The notes: a model not told the origin generated them from the letters alone. A DNA stretch of 64,000 nucleotides from Thioalkalivibrio thiocyanodenitrificans ARhD 1 (GCF_000378965.1 NZ_KB900536.1:507583-571582); one strand, 5' to 3'; positions 26,515-36,339 are shown, numbered from the stretch's first letter. Numbers and translations: made by a program.

Positions 26515-27708
26515 ATGACCGAGTTGCTCTGGCTGCTTCTTCCCATAGCAGCCGCCTCGGGCTGGATCGCCGCCCGCCGAAGCGGCAGGAAGCCTCGGCG
26601 CACATCCCGTGGCACGCTGTCGGAAGACTACATCAAGGGTCTGAACTTTCTGCTCAACGAGCAGTCGGACCGTGCCCTGGAAGTGTTCATCGAGATGGTG
26701 GACGTGGATGCGGACACGGTGGAGACCCATCTCATCCTGGGCAGCCTGTTCCGCCGGCGCGGAGAAGTGGATCGCGCCATTCGTATTCATCAGAATCTCA
26801 TCGCACGACCTAATCTGGAACCCCGTCAACGTGCCAATGCGCTCATGGAACTGGGCCGCGACTACATGCGGGCGGGCGTGCTCGACCGGGCGGAGGGTCT
26901 GTTCCGGGAGCTCATCAATACCGGTTTTCAGAGTGCCGAGGGTTATGCGCGCCTGCGGGATCTCTACGAGCAGGAGAAGGAATGGGAGCGGGCCATCTGG
27001 GCCGCTGAACGCCTGAGAGGCCACACCCGTGAACCTCAAAGCACCCGAATCGCCCATTACTACTGTGAGCTTGGCGAGCAGGCGGCTCGTTCCGGGGATC
27101 CCGTGAAAGCTGCCCAGAACGCACGCCGCGCGCTGGCCAACGAAAGGGATTCCGTGCGGGCCAGTATCCTTCTGGGTGATCTCGCGGTGAAGGAAGGCGA
27201 CGATAAGGGCGCCCTCAAGCATTACGGCCACGTGGCGAACCAGCATCCGGACTTTGCTTCCCTGGTTCTGGATCGTGTACGGGGCGTGTACATGCGCCTC
27301 AACGATGTGCCCGGGTACGAACGCTTCCTGGCGCAGCTCCGTGAGCAGGACGGTTCGCTGGCTACCCTGCTGGCCCGGCTGGATACCCTTCGCGACCAGG
27401 GCCGGCAGGCGGAAATGGATGACCTGCTGAATCAGGCGCTGACACGCGACAATGTCGCGTTGCCGGTCCTGGAGGTTTTTCTGCGGTCATGGTCCGGTCG
27501 GGTGACGGATGCGCAAGCGGCGGAGGTTCTCAATCGCGCGTCCCAGGTAATCGACAATCACCTGCAGCAACGGCCCATCCATCAGTGCGTGAATTGCGGG
27601 TTCAGCCTGCGCGCACACCTTTGGCATTGCCCGGGGTGCCACCAATGGAGCACCATCAAGCCCCGTGAACTGCATACGGAACGACCGCAGACCACCTTGA
27701 GCCGCTGA
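26515..27708 (+). CDS. lapB: lipopolysaccharide assembly protein B
   Basis: A 397-residue protein with an N-terminal membrane anchor ([19 protein letters not shown]), TPR helices across about 45-340, and a C-terminal rubredoxin-type metal centre with two CxxC pairs (CVNCGF and CPGCHQ, near 360-380). LapB promotes FtsH-mediated degradation of LpxC and coordinates LPS synthesis at the inner membrane. ATG 26515 follows the lapA stop by two bases; the TTG at 26509 would overlap lapA but gives a less typical N-terminus. Confidence 0.95.
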   Translation: MTELLWLLLPIAAASGWIAARRSGRKPRRTSRGTLSEDYIKGLNFLLNEQSDRALEVFIEMVDVDADTVETHLILGSLFRRRGEVDRAIRIHQNLIARPNLEPRQRANALMELGRDYMRAGVLDRAEGLFRELINTGFQSAEGYARLRDLYEQEKEWERAIWAAERLRGHTREPQSTRIAHYYCELGEQAARSGDPVKAAQNARRALANERDSVRASILLGDLAVKEGDDKGALKHYGHVANQHPDFASLVLDRVRGVYMRLNDVPGYERFLAQLREQDGSLATLLARLDTLRDQGRQAEMDDLLNQALTRDNVALPVLEVFLRSWSGRVTDAQAAEVLNRASQVIDNHLQQRPIHQCVNCGFSLRAHLWHCPGCHQWSTIKPRELHTERPQTTLSR

Positions 27709-27721
27709 ACAGGAACTACCC

Positions 27722-28447
27722 ATGTCTGATGCCGTGCCGGAACCGAAGATCATCGTTGCCCTGGATTTCCCGGATGGGAATGGCGCGCTGTCGTTCGTGA
27801 GGGACCTGGATCCGGGTGCCTGCCGGCTCAAGGTGGGCTTCGAGCTGTTTGTCAGTTCCGGACCGGCCCTGGTGGAGCGGCTTCAACAGCTCGGCTTCGA
27901 GGTATTCCTCGATCTCAAGTTCCATGACATCCCCAACACGGTGGCTTCCGCCTGCCGTGCGGCCGCGCGCCTGGGGGTGTGGATGGTCAACGTGCATGCC
28001 GCGGGCGGCGGGCGGATGCTCGACGCGGCCCGCGAGGCGATCAACGGGGAGCGTCATCAACCCCGCCTCATCGCGGTGACCGTGCTGACCTCCATGGATG
28101 ACCGGGACCTGGATGAACTGGGCTGTTCCAAGGACGTGGGCCGGCTGGCGGAGGCGCTGGCGGGACTGGCTCATGCCAGCGGGCTCGACGGCGTCGTGTG
28201 TTCCGCCAACGAGGCCCAGATGCTCAGGCGTCGTTACGGCGAGGAGTTCCTGTTGGTGACCCCCGGTATCCGGCCTCGAAGTGCCGTCCAGGACGACCAG
28301 CGGCGGGTCATGACCCCGGGCGAAGCCGTGAGGAACGGCGCGAGCTACCTGGTGGTGGGTCGTCCCATCACCAAAGCCGAGGATCCCATGGCCGTGCTGG
28401 CAGCCATGAACGAGGAGATCGGCGGGGCGGGTTTGCATTCCATTTGA
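27722..28447 (+). CDS. pyrF: orotidine 5'-phosphate decarboxylase
   Basis: A 241-residue TIM-barrel enzyme making UMP. It starts with the substrate-binding IIVALDFPD, and has the catalytic D-x-K-x-x-D array in [13 protein letters not shown] near 61-73 and the phosphate-binding VTPGIRP and VVGRPIT near the C-terminus. It begins 13 bases after lapB, and the lapAB-pyrF order is common in gammaproteobacteria. Confidence 0.97.
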   Translation: MSDAVPEPKIIVALDFPDGNGALSFVRDLDPGACRLKVGFELFVSSGPALVERLQQLGFEVFLDLKFHDIPNTVASACRAAARLGVWMVNVHAAGGGRMLDAAREAINGERHQPRLIAVTVLTSMDDRDLDELGCSKDVGRLAEALAGLAHASGLDGVVCSANEAQMLRRRYGEEFLLVTPGIRPRSAVQDDQRRVMTPGEAVRNGASYLVVGRPITKAEDPMAVLAAMNEEIGGAGLHSI

Positions 28448-28551
28448 CTTTTGGTAGTCTTTCTGCGTCCCCGGCCCGTCACGGATGTGAGGATCAGGCC
28501 GGTGCGACGACCATGGAACGCCAAGGAAACCCCATAAGGGAGGCATAGGTC

Positions 28552-28818
28552 ATGAAATATCTGTCCGCAGTACTCATCGTTTTGTCCCTCTTGTTCTCCG
28601 TGCCGGCCATGGCCGGTTCCGCGGACCCCGTGAACGTGAATACGGCTGACGTGGAGGCACTGACGTCGTTGAAAGGCATCGGCCCAAGCCGGGCCGAGGC
28701 GATCATCGCCCATCGGGAATCCAACGGGCCGTTCCGCTCCCTGCATGAACTGATGCAGGTGCGTGGAATCGGGGAAAAGACCATCGAAGAGAACGTCGAC
28801 CGCATCGCCCTGGAGTGA
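28552..28818 (+). CDS. small exported helix-hairpin-helix (ComEA-type) protein
   Basis: An 88-residue protein with a signal peptide (residues 1-20, cleavage likely after AMA) followed by the ComEA repeat: VNVNTADVEALTSLKGIGPSRAEAIIAHR then FRSLHELMQVRGIGEKTIE. This is a tandem helix-hairpin-helix DNA-binding unit acting in the periplasm, linked to DNA uptake in competent bacteria. GGGAGG lies before the start. It follows pyrF by 104 bases, a position also seen in Pseudomonas. No other competence genes are in the window. Confidence 0.9.
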   Translation: MKYLSAVLIVLSLLFSVPAMAGSADPVNVNTADVEALTSLKGIGPSRAEAIIAHRESNGPFRSLHELMQVRGIGEKTIEENVDRIALE

Positions 28819-28854
28819 TGCAAACCCGGACGGGATTCCCCCGGTTCCGGGAGA

Positions 28855-28883
28855 CAACGGCCCCGCTCACTGCGGGGCCGTTG
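28855..28883 (+). terminator. strong hairpin, probable terminator after the ComEA-like gene
   Basis: A perfect 12-base-pair stem (CAACGGCCCCGC at 28855-28866 with 28872-28883) around a five-base loop lies 36 bases after the stop. The following bases are not T-rich, so it may terminate weakly or protect the transcript end. Confidence 0.6.
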
Positions 28884-28928
28884 TGCTATGGTTAGGGTGT
28901 TCTCAACGGGCGATGCTGCACATTCATC

Positions 28929-29825
28929 ATGCACAAGAAGATTCGCAAAGCCGTATTCCCGGTCGCCGGTATGGGGACCCGTTTCCTGCCCGCCACCAAG
29001 GCCAGCCCCAAGGAGATGCTCCCGGTAGTGGACAAGCCCTTGATACAGTATGCGGCGGAAGAAGCAGTGGCCGCGGGGATCGACGTGCTGGTGTTCATCA
29101 CCGGCCGGACCAAGCGTTCCATCACGGACCATTTCGACAAGGCCTACGAGCTGGAAACCGAAATGGAGCAGCGGGGCAAGGAGAAGGTGCTCGATCTGGT
29201 GCGAGGGATCCTTCCGGCGCATGTTTCCTGCGTATACATCCGCCAGGCGGAGGCGCTGGGGCTGGGTCACGCGGTGGGCTGTGCCCGCCCGGTTGTGGGG
29301 GATGACCCGTTCGCGGTGATCCTGGCGGATGATCTGGTGGATGGCCAGGGCAGTGGCGGTGCCCTGAAACAGATGGTGGATATCTACGACCGGTTCGGGT
29401 GCAGCGTACTGGGCGTGGAAGAGGTGCCTCCCGACGAGACTCACAAGTACGGCGTGGTGACCCCGGAAGACATCGAACCGGATCTCTGGGCCGTCAAGGC
29501 CATTGTCGAGAAGCCCGATCCCAGGGATGCCCCGTCCAACATGGCGGTGGTGGGCCGTTACATCCTCACCCCCCGGATCTTCGATCTGCTTGAGACGACG
29601 AGCAAGGGTGCCGGCGGCGAGATCCAGCTCACCGATGCCATCGCCGCGCTGCTGAAGGAGGAGCAGGTCCTCGCCCATCGTTTCAAGGGCAAGCGCTACG
29701 ACTGCGGCAGCAAGCTGGGCTATCTGCAGGCAACGGTGGAATATGCCCTGAAGCACCCGGAGCTCCGGGATGATTTCGGTGCGTATATCAACACGCTCTG
29801 CGCGGACCGCCTGACCGGTTCCTAG
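28929..29825 (+). CDS. galU: UTP-glucose-1-phosphate uridylyltransferase
   Basis: A 298-residue enzyme that makes UDP-glucose for envelope polysaccharides. The nucleotide-binding motif [26 protein letters not shown] (here starting near residue 8) and VEKPDP near 197 are diagnostic, and [10 protein letters not shown] follows near 232. It has its own upstream region after the hairpin at 28855. Its TAG stop lies in a CTAG tetranucleotide (29822-29825). Confidence 0.97.
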   Translation: MHKKIRKAVFPVAGMGTRFLPATKASPKEMLPVVDKPLIQYAAEEAVAAGIDVLVFITGRTKRSITDHFDKAYELETEMEQRGKEKVLDLVRGILPAHVSCVYIRQAEALGLGHAVGCARPVVGDDPFAVILADDLVDGQGSGGALKQMVDIYDRFGCSVLGVEEVPPDETHKYGVVTPEDIEPDLWAVKAIVEKPDPRDAPSNMAVVGRYILTPRIFDLLETTSKGAGGEIQLTDAIAALLKEEQVLAHRFKGKRYDCGSKLGYLQATVEYALKHPELRDDFGAYINTLCADRLTGS

Positions 29826-29900
29826 TGTCCTGGCGTCCGCATACCGTCGTGTCCACCGCGCTTCGCCTGGCCGCCCGCACCGGGCATGGTCCGGCTGGAT

Positions 29901-30878
29901 CTACGGGGTACGCGGCCTGTCCGGCAGCAGCCAACCTGGGACCCAGCGCAGGTAGGCGGACATGCCCAGCAGTTCCACCAGGGTCTGGAGCACGATCACC
30001 ACCACGGCGGCCTCCCAGCCGACGGGCAGGGCGAGGGCCAGCGGAAGCACCACGAAGGAGTTGCGCGTGCCCAGACTGAACACCAGTGTGCGTCCGGCAC
30101 TGGTGGGCAAGTTCGCCATGCGGGTCAGCAGGCGACCTGCCAGCGCCGCAACCACCAGATACGCGATGAATACCGCCGTCACATGACCCATGGCCGGCAG
30201 CCAGTGGATCACCACCTGGACCTGGGTGACTGCCACGAGGAACACCACCACGCTCAGCAGCGGTACGGGAAGCCATGCAAGCCCTTCCAGCACCTCGCTG
30301 CGCCGCGGGTGGCGGCCTGTCCAGTACTGCAGCAGGCCCGCCATGATCAGCGGGATGACCACCAGGCCCACAAACGCGCCGAGGATCCGCCGTATCTCCA
30401 GGCCCGCCTCGATCATCCGACCCCCTTCGAAAAACATCACCAGGTAGACCGGCAAGAGCAGCAACTGGGCCAGCAAGAGGAGGGGCGAGGCGGCAATGGC
30501 ACGGGCGCCATCGCCGCCGCCCAGGTGCGTGAAGGTGATGAACCAGTCCGTGCAGGGCACCAGGAGCACCGCCGCCACGGCCACCCGGATCACGGGGTCG
30601 TCGGGCAGTGTCTGCACCAGCACCCAGACCATGGCGGGAACCAGGACAAAGTTGCCGCCCAGCAGGGTGGCATTGAAACGGAGGTCCCCGGCGGCCTTGC
30701 CCAGGGCCCGCATTGGAATCCGGGTGAACGTGGTGAATAGCAGCAAACCCAGCACGGGCCACAGCAGCCGGTCGGCGTCCTCCATGACACCGGGGGTCAT
30801 CGCGCCGGCGCCAAGCCCCCCTGCGATGGCACCCAGGTAGATCCAGATCTGGTGGCGTTCCAGAGATTCACGGGTCAC
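29901..30878 (-). CDS. ACR3/bile acid:sodium symporter superfamily transporter
   Basis: A 325-residue membrane protein with about ten hydrophobic segments. The central VPCTDWFITFTHLGGGD (near 127-143) matches the position of the ACR3 PCT motif, whose cysteine is needed for arsenite transport, and the second half has SLGTRNSFVVLPLALALP, resembling the sodium-site region of the BASS superfamily. No arsR or arsC is adjacent, so arsenite specificity is uncertain. Convergent with galU. Confidence 0.78.
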   Translation of the reverse strand: MTRESLERHQIWIYLGAIAGGLGAGAMTPGVMEDADRLLWPVLGLLLFTTFTRIPMRALGKAAGDLRFNATLLGGNFVLVPAMVWVLVQTLPDDPVIRVAVAAVLLVPCTDWFITFTHLGGGDGARAIAASPLLLLAQLLLLPVYLVMFFEGGRMIEAGLEIRRILGAFVGLVVIPLIMAGLLQYWTGRHPRRSEVLEGLAWLPVPLLSVVVFLVAVTQVQVVIHWLPAMGHVTAVFIAYLVVAALAGRLLTRMANLPTSAGRTLVFSLGTRNSFVVLPLALALPVGWEAAVVVIVLQTLVELLGMSAYLRWVPGWLLPDRPRTP

Positions 30879-30942
30879 GGGCTGTCCCGATGGGGCAACA
30901 TCGCATGTTCGCTTCCCGACCCGGGAGAGCAGGATGCGGCCA

Positions 30943-31009
30943 CGAAGCCGCGAAGCGCGCGAAGAGGCCGACAGGGCCTATGGTACTCTTCGCGCGTTTC
31001 GCGGCTTCG
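30943..31009. repeat. intergenic hairpin of GCGAAG type
   Basis: The 24-base arm 30943-30966 is the reverse complement of 30986-31009 with one mismatch, with a 19-base loop. It lies between the start of the ACR3-like gene and the stop of the aminotransferase gene, both on the minus strand. The arm is built from GCGAAG/CGCGAAG units. No T-run adjoins it. Confidence 0.75.
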
Positions 31010-31086
31010 GGAGAGATCCATGGATGTCCCTTCAAAGCCGGTCACCAGCGGGGCCCGTCACCACCGCTGAGGGTGTCGAGGACCGC

Positions 31087-32268
31087 TTATGCCCCGTAGA
31101 CGGCCATGGCGGCCGCCACGGCACCCCCGGCGCGAACATCGGTTCCCTGACCGGCCAGTGTGTTCTCCAATGCGCCCAGGCACAGGAGGACGTTCTTGCG
31201 GTTCGCACCGAAACCCATGAGCCCGATGCGCCACACCTTGCCGGCCAGCGGTCCGAGGCCCGCGCCGATCTCCAGGCCGTAGTCGTCCAGCAGGGCCTTG
31301 CGCACGGCCGCTTCGTCCACACCCGCGGGCACGCTGACGGCGTTGAGCTGGGGCAGGCGGGAATCACGGGGGACGATGAGATTCAGTCCCATGGACTCGA
31401 GTCCGGCCTTGAGCGCCTCGTGGTGGGCCCGGTGCCGGGCCCAGGCGTTCTCCAGGCCTTCCTCCTGCAGGATCACCAGGGATTCGTGCAGGGCGTAGAG
31501 GGCGTTGATGGGCGCGGTGTGGTGATAGGCGCGCTTGGTGCCGCTCCCCCAGTAACCCATCACCAGGTTGAGGTCCAGAAACCAGCTCTGAACCTTGTGG
31601 CTGCGTCCCTTGATGCGTGCCACGGCCCGTTCGCTGAAGCTCACGGGCGACAGCCCGGGGGTGCAGGACAGGCATTTCTGGCTGCCGGAGTAGATGGCGT
31701 CGATGCCCCAGTCGTCCACGCGCAGCTCCACGCCGCCCAGACCGGTGACGCTGTCCACGATCACCAGGCAGTCGTGGCGGTGAGCGATCTCGGTGAGCGC
31801 CTTCGCGTCGGAGCAGGCGCCCGTGGAGGTCTCCGCATGTACAAAGGCAACGACACCGGCCTCGGGATGCGCCTTGAGCGCTTCCTCGAGTTTCCCGGGA
31901 TCCACCGGCTTGCCCCATTCGTCCTCCACCACCACCGCGGTGGCGCCGCAGCGTTCCACGTTCTCCTTCATGCGCCCGCCGAACACGCCGTTGATGCATA
32001 CCACCACGGTGTCGCCCGGCTCCACCAGATTGACGAAGCACATCTCCATGCCGGCCGATCCGGGGGCGGAGACCGGCAGGGTCAGTTGGTTCTCTGTCTG
32101 AAAGGCGTACTGGAGCAGACCCTTCATCTCATCCATCATGTCCACGAATACGGGGTCCAGATGCCCGATGGTGGGACGGGCCATGGCAGCGAGCACGCGG
32201 GGATTCACGTCGGAGGGGCCGGGGCCCATCAGTGTTCGGACTGGGGGATGGAAGGACTTGGCGGTCAT
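31087..32268 (-). CDS. class V aminotransferase, serine/alanine-glyoxylate type
   Basis: A 393-residue PLP enzyme with the N-terminal pattern LMGPGPSDVNPRVLAAMARPTIGHLDP typical of alanine/serine-glyoxylate aminotransferases (first 30 residues), the PLP aspartate in VIVDSVTGLGG, and the lysine in YSGSQKCLSCTPG near 197. It converts glyoxylate to glycine with serine or alanine as donor. It lies downstream of glcE and glcF on the same strand, 142 bases from glcF, which makes disposal of glycolate-derived glyoxylate the likely role. Confidence 0.9.
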   Translation of the reverse strand: MTAKSFHPPVRTLMGPGPSDVNPRVLAAMARPTIGHLDPVFVDMMDEMKGLLQYAFQTENQLTLPVSAPGSAGMEMCFVNLVEPGDTVVVCINGVFGGRMKENVERCGATAVVVEDEWGKPVDPGKLEEALKAHPEAGVVAFVHAETSTGACSDAKALTEIAHRHDCLVIVDSVTGLGGVELRVDDWGIDAIYSGSQKCLSCTPGLSPVSFSERAVARIKGRSHKVQSWFLDLNLVMGYWGSGTKRAYHHTAPINALYALHESLVILQEEGLENAWARHRAHHEALKAGLESMGLNLIVPRDSRLPQLNAVSVPAGVDEAAVRKALLDDYGLEIGAGLGPLAGKVWRIGLMGFGANRKNVLLCLGALENTLAGQGTDVRAGGAVAAAMAVYGA

Positions 32269-32410
32269 GGGTTCACCTGAGCTTGGGTTGAAAAATACCT
32301 GATTGAATTCGTCGGGGGTGGAAGTATAGAGAGTGCGTCGACCCCCCTACAAGTCCGCCATGTGCGCGGCGCCCGCTTCGCATTCCGCCTCTGGCGAAGG
32401 CCGAACCGCT

Positions 32411-33631
32411 TCAACGCGCGCTCAGTTGATCCAGCAATTCCACCCAGTGCACCACAGGTACCCTGGCCTCGGGGGCCAGGTGAGTCTGGCAGCCCACATT
32501 GGCCGTGGCGATCACTTCCGGTTTGTCCTCTTCCAGGGCACGCAGCTTGCGGTACTTGAGTTCAGTGGACAGTGCCGGTTGCAGCAGCGCATAGGTGCCC
32601 GCCGATCCACAGCACAGATGTGAGTCCTTCACGGGCAGCAGGCGGAATCCGGCGGCGCGCAATGCCGCCTCGGTCCGCTCGCGCAGGCGCATGCCGTGTT
32701 GCAGGGTGCACGGGGGATGGAAGGCGACAGCCCGCTCTCCCGCGTTGAGCCCCAGGCGCTCGACGGCCGCAGCATCGATGACCTCACAGGGGTCGCGAAT
32801 CTTGTCCATCAGGGCGGCTGCCTTGTCGCCATAGTCCGGGTCATCACGCAACAGGTGCCCGTAGTCCCGCACATGCACCCCGCAACCGCTGGCGGTGATG
32901 AGGATGCCCTCGGCGCCGGACTGTATCCTGGGCCACCAGACGTCGATATTGCGCCGGGCCCGCTCGCGTGCGGTCTCCTCGGCGCCCAGGTGATGATCCA
33001 GGGCCCCGCAGCAGCCGTCCGGGACCCGCTCGAGCGTGATGCCGAGCCCGTCCAGGAGCCGGGCAGCGGCCGCATCCACGTTGGGCGTCAACACGCCCTG
33101 CACACAGCCGGTCGGCAGGAGCATGCGCCGGTCGTGCCGTGCCGGGGGCCAGGTACCCGGCTGCGACAGTACGGCAGGAATCTTGTCCGCCAGGCGTCCC
33201 GGCAGCAGGGGCCTGAACCATCGTCCCAGCCCCAGGGCCACGGCGAAACGGCGCCGGTAGGGCAGTACCGTTCGCAGGAGCAGGCGTTCAATGCGCTCCA
33301 GGGGGCCGCGGCCGACGCGTTTCTCCACCTCGGATCGGCCGATATCCACCAGGTGCCGATAGTCCACACCGGAGGGGCAGGTGGTCATGCAGTTGAGGCA
33401 GGTGAGGCAGCGGTCCAGATGGCGCTGGGTGGCGCGGCTGGGTTCGGCCCCTTCCAGCACCTGCTTGATGAGGTAGATCCGGCCCCGCGGTCCGTCCAGC
33501 TCATCGCCCCGCACCTGGTAAGTAGGGCAGGTGGCATTGCAGAAACCGCAATGGACACAGGCCCGCAGAATGCGTTCGGCCTCCCGGCCCCGGTCCGTGT
33601 CCCGGATAGAGTCCGCCAGATGCGTTTCCAT
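32411..33631 (-). CDS. glcF: glycolate oxidase iron-sulfur subunit
   Basis: A 406-residue protein. Two [4Fe-4S] ferredoxin motifs sit near residues 25-36 (CVHCGFCNATCPTYQ) and 75-86 (CLTCLNCMTTCPSGV). The C-terminal half has the two CCG-type domains of the heterodisulfide reductase-like family (DGCCGALDHHLG and SHLCCGSAGTY), plus HPPCTLQHG. It carries electrons from the GlcD/GlcE flavoproteins to the membrane. The start at 33631 leaves two bases after the glcE stop; a longer frame extends into glcE but without family character. Confidence 0.95.
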   Translation of the reverse strand: METHLADSIRDTDRGREAERILRACVHCGFCNATCPTYQVRGDELDGPRGRIYLIKQVLEGAEPSRATQRHLDRCLTCLNCMTTCPSGVDYRHLVDIGRSEVEKRVGRGPLERIERLLLRTVLPYRRRFAVALGLGRWFRPLLPGRLADKIPAVLSQPGTWPPARHDRRMLLPTGCVQGVLTPNVDAAAARLLDGLGITLERVPDGCCGALDHHLGAEETARERARRNIDVWWPRIQSGAEGILITASGCGVHVRDYGHLLRDDPDYGDKAAALMDKIRDPCEVIDAAAVERLGLNAGERAVAFHPPCTLQHGMRLRERTEAALRAAGFRLLPVKDSHLCCGSAGTYALLQPALSTELKYRKLRALEEDKPEVIATANVGCQTHLAPEARVPVVHWVELLDQLSAR

Positions 33632-33633
33632 GG

Positions 33634-34707
33634 TCAGCAGACTCCGATGGGGTGACCGGGATTGAACAGCCCGTCCGGGTCCAGGGCCGCACGTACGCGG
33701 CCCTGGAGCGCGGAAAGCGCGGGGGGCAGGGGATGAAACCGGGGAACACCTGGCGTCGCATGACGGAACAGGGTGGCGTGACCGCCGGCGGTTTCGGCCA
33801 TGGCGCGGACCACCTGCGCCGGCGTATCGCTGACCACCCAGCGCTGTGCTCCGCCCCAGTCCAGCAGACAGTCGCCGGGCAGATCGAGAGGGGGGGTGGC
33901 GGGGGGCACGCTCAGCCGCCACAGGGGTGTGTTCCCGGCGAAAAAGGGATGTGCATGTTCCCGAATCGCTTCCCAGAAGCCGTCGCCCCCGGCCAACTCC
34001 CGGCCACCCACGATGCGTGCTGCCTCGTCGATGGCAGCGGGTCCCCCGCTCAGCCGTACGTAGAGGGAGTCGCCCAGGTGACAGGCGGCGGTGACAGGCA
34101 GCGGTTGGCGGGCCCAGGCGCTGAAGAGCGTCAGGGCCCGTTCGGCGCTCACATTCTGCTCGAGGGTCAGCGAACGGATCGGTATCGGCATCACCCGCAG
34201 GGAGATATCCAGCAGAACGCCGAGTGTGCCCCAGGCGCCGGCCACCAGGCGGGAGACGTCATAGCCGGCAACATTCTTCATCACCTGCCCGCCGAACTGC
34301 AGGCATTCTCCCCGGCCCGTGAGCAGGCGAACACCCAGAACCGCGTCACGCACGGATCCCGAGTAGGGACGACGGGGCCCGGACAAACCCGCGCTGACCA
34401 CGCCGCCCAGGGTGGCGTGCGGGCCGAAGGCCGGCGGCTCGAAGGGAAGCATCTGACCCTGGGCGGCGAGGGTGTCGTGAATCTCGGCAATGGGCGTGCC
34501 GCAACGGGCGGTGATCACCAGTTCGCTGGGTTCGTAGGTGACCACGCCGCGATGGCTCCGGACCTCCAGCGACTCCAGGTCGCCCGTGGCGGCGTCGCTC
34601 AGGAAATCCTTGCTCCCGCTTGCGCGGATGTGCAGCCTGCTGTTTCGGGTCCTGGCCTCACGCACCTGTTCGCAAAGGGTTTCGGAGGCGTCCTGGGGTG
34701 CGCTCAT
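33634..34707 (-). CDS. glcE: glycolate oxidase FAD-binding subunit
   Basis: A 357-residue FAD-binding (PCMH/VAO-type) protein. Typical blocks are GGVVSAGLSGPRRPYSGSVRD near 103-123, where FAD diphosphate binds, and GGQVMKNVAGYDVSRLVAGAWGTLG near 140. GlcE works with GlcD and GlcF to oxidise glycolate to glyoxylate. No glcD is present on either side: the upstream neighbour is an unrelated phosphatase. The gene is two bases from glcF and surely cotranscribed. Confidence 0.94.
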   Translation of the reverse strand: MSAPQDASETLCEQVREARTRNSRLHIRASGSKDFLSDAATGDLESLEVRSHRGVVTYEPSELVITARCGTPIAEIHDTLAAQGQMLPFEPPAFGPHATLGGVVSAGLSGPRRPYSGSVRDAVLGVRLLTGRGECLQFGGQVMKNVAGYDVSRLVAGAWGTLGVLLDISLRVMPIPIRSLTLEQNVSAERALTLFSAWARQPLPVTAACHLGDSLYVRLSGGPAAIDEAARIVGGRELAGGDGFWEAIREHAHPFFAGNTPLWRLSVPPATPPLDLPGDCLLDWGGAQRWVVSDTPAQVVRAMAETAGGHATLFRHATPGVPRFHPLPPALSALQGRVRAALDPDGLFNPGHPIGVC

Positions 34708-34809
34708 CGGGGATCGGTTTGCCGGTTCATTGGGCCGTCAGTCAAGCACAAAACGAGCCGTAAGACAAAGTCGGCCGCCGGGCGGCGGGACGGATGGCCT
34801 GTACCGCCG

Positions 34810-35553
34810 TCAGTCGCTTGTCGCGCCCGCGCCGGTGAAGAATGCGCTCAGCATGCGCACGGGCTGAATCTGGAGGATGCTCAACTTGGCATCGGCCAGC
34901 ACGTCGGTATAGGCGGCGCCTGTATCCAGATAGTAGATGTTGGCGGCGTGTACGGCCTCCTGCAGCGGCGTGTGCCCCATGATGACCAGATCAATCCCTT
35001 CCACCGGCGGGATCTTGCTGCCGTTTCCGGAGCGGTTGATCCGTTTTCGGGACCACACGGCGTAATCGCGCAGGCGCTTGTCGGTTCCCAGTTTCTCGGT
35101 GAAATCCTGCCAGTTCAGTTCCAGGGGGATGTCCGCATGCACGATGCCCACCCTGCCCATGTCGGTGTCGACCTCCAGCAGGTACGGCAACTGACCGATA
35201 CGGCGCCGAAACTGTTCCTGCTCTTCCCGGGCCACATCACGCCACCATTCTCCCCCGTTCAGGGCCACCCAGGTGGAGGCCATGTCGGGATCGTCCGCCG
35301 AATCCATCAACAGGCGTTCGTGATTGCCCTGGACGGAGAAGAACCACGGCCTGTCCAGGAATTCGAGGGCACGGTGGGATTCTGGGCCCCGGTCGATCAG
35401 GTCTCCCACCGACAGCAGGCGGTCCCGTTCCGGATCGAAATCCAGCGCTTCCAGGGCGCGTTCAAGGTGACTGAACATGCCGTGAAGATCCCCGACAGCG
35501 AAATCCCGGCCCAGGGCATTCTTCTCCAGACGCTGGATAATCCGTCCACTCAT
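34810..35553 (-). CDS. metallophosphatase of the PrpA/ApaH-like calcineurin superfamily
   Basis: A 247-residue phosphoesterase with all core motifs in order: FAVGDLHGMFSHL near 17, SVGDLIDRGPES near 45, VQGNHERLL near 75, a histidine in GIVHADIPLE, and VIMGHTPLQ near 190. These bind two metals and cleave phosphate esters; relatives include serine/threonine protein phosphatases PrpA/PrpB. The start at 35553 gives a normal N-terminus, but no strong ribosome binding site precedes it. It is upstream of glcE in the same direction with a 102-base gap. Confidence 0.85.
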   Translation of the reverse strand: MSGRIIQRLEKNALGRDFAVGDLHGMFSHLERALEALDFDPERDRLLSVGDLIDRGPESHRALEFLDRPWFFSVQGNHERLLMDSADDPDMASTWVALNGGEWWRDVAREEQEQFRRRIGQLPYLLEVDTDMGRVGIVHADIPLELNWQDFTEKLGTDKRLRDYAVWSRKRINRSGNGSKIPPVEGIDLVIMGHTPLQEAVHAANIYYLDTGAAYTDVLADAKLSILQIQPVRMLSAFFTGAGATSD

Positions 35554-35667
35554 CACTATATGATACGACGAGCCGCCGCTCCGGGGCGACACGCCCCGAT
35601 GCACGGCACCGGTACGGTCCATATACGGCCCTTGTCGCCGCTGCGCTCCGCACACGACCCCCACGGC

Positions 35668-36339
35668 TCAGAACTGGCGTGCGAACCAGATGCCCGCGCC
35701 ACGGCGGCCGCCCGCCTCCACCTGGAAGGTGATGCGTCCTGTTGCGTCCACCAGGAGGTCAAGGGCGGCCCGGGCGCTGATCGCTTCGTCCTCGGAAATG
35801 CTTCGGGTGTCCCGGATGAGGCCGCGGGTCCGTTCGTCGCCGTCCACGGCCGTGTAGTCGACGCCCAGGCGTAACCGCACCCTGTCGAGGCGCACGGCAG
35901 TCTCCAGCCCGGCCCCGTACTCGTGCCAGTCATAGGCGGTGCTTTGCCCGTCGGCCGCGTCATCGGCCTCGTTGTACGTGTACTGGCCGAGCAGGCTCAC
36001 AGACATGCTTTCCGCATGCAGAAAGCGCCAGCGTACCGAGGTGCCCAGGTGCCATCCGGTCAGATTCATTCCCCGGGTCGCGGGATTGCCGCTCTGGGTG
36101 AGGCCCAGGTACCCGCCATGAAGACCTATCCAGAGGCCCTCGGCCACGTGATCCCGGACAAGCACGCCCACCCGGTTGATCCGGGTCTCCACTTTGCCCG
36201 CACCCTCGGGGCGCCAGTCGCTGATCTCGCGCTTGAAATAGACCTCCAGTTCCGGTCCGACGGTGCGGGTCTGGGCGGCGGCGGTCTGGGCGAGCGCGAG
36301 GATCAGCAGTGGAACGGCAATCGGGATGCGTGGATGCAT
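35668..36339 (-). CDS. predicted outer-membrane beta-barrel protein, function unknown
   Basis: A 223-residue exported protein. The signal peptide spans about residues 1-22 (IPIAVPLLILALAQTAAA, then QTRTVG). The mature part has alternating hydrophobic and polar strands (GLWIGLHGGYLGLTQSG, SVRWRFLHAESMSVSLLGQYTY, VRLRLGVDYTAVDG) and ends in phenylalanine (IWFARQF), the usual signal for outer-membrane insertion by BAM. No named family was recognised. It may be cotranscribed with the downstream phosphatase. Confidence 0.65.
   Translation of the reverse strand: MHPRIPIAVPLLILALAQTAAAQTRTVGPELEVYFKREISDWRPEGAGKVETRINRVGVLVRDHVAEGLWIGLHGGYLGLTQSGNPATRGMNLTGWHLGTSVRWRFLHAESMSVSLLGQYTYNEADDAADGQSTAYDWHEYGAGLETAVRLDRVRLRLGVDYTAVDGDERTRGLIRDTRSISEDEAISARAALDLLVDATGRITFQVEAGGRRGAGIWFARQF

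Noticed and set aside
28855-28890. Small RNA gene at the strong hairpin
   Set aside because: The 12-bp stem is best explained as the 3' end of the ComEA-like transcript; no separate promoter or extended structure is visible.
29822-29850. A third CTAG-bordered element after galU
   Set aside because: CTAGTGTC is present at the galU stop, but the following bases diverge from the element terminus and no matching second end was found.
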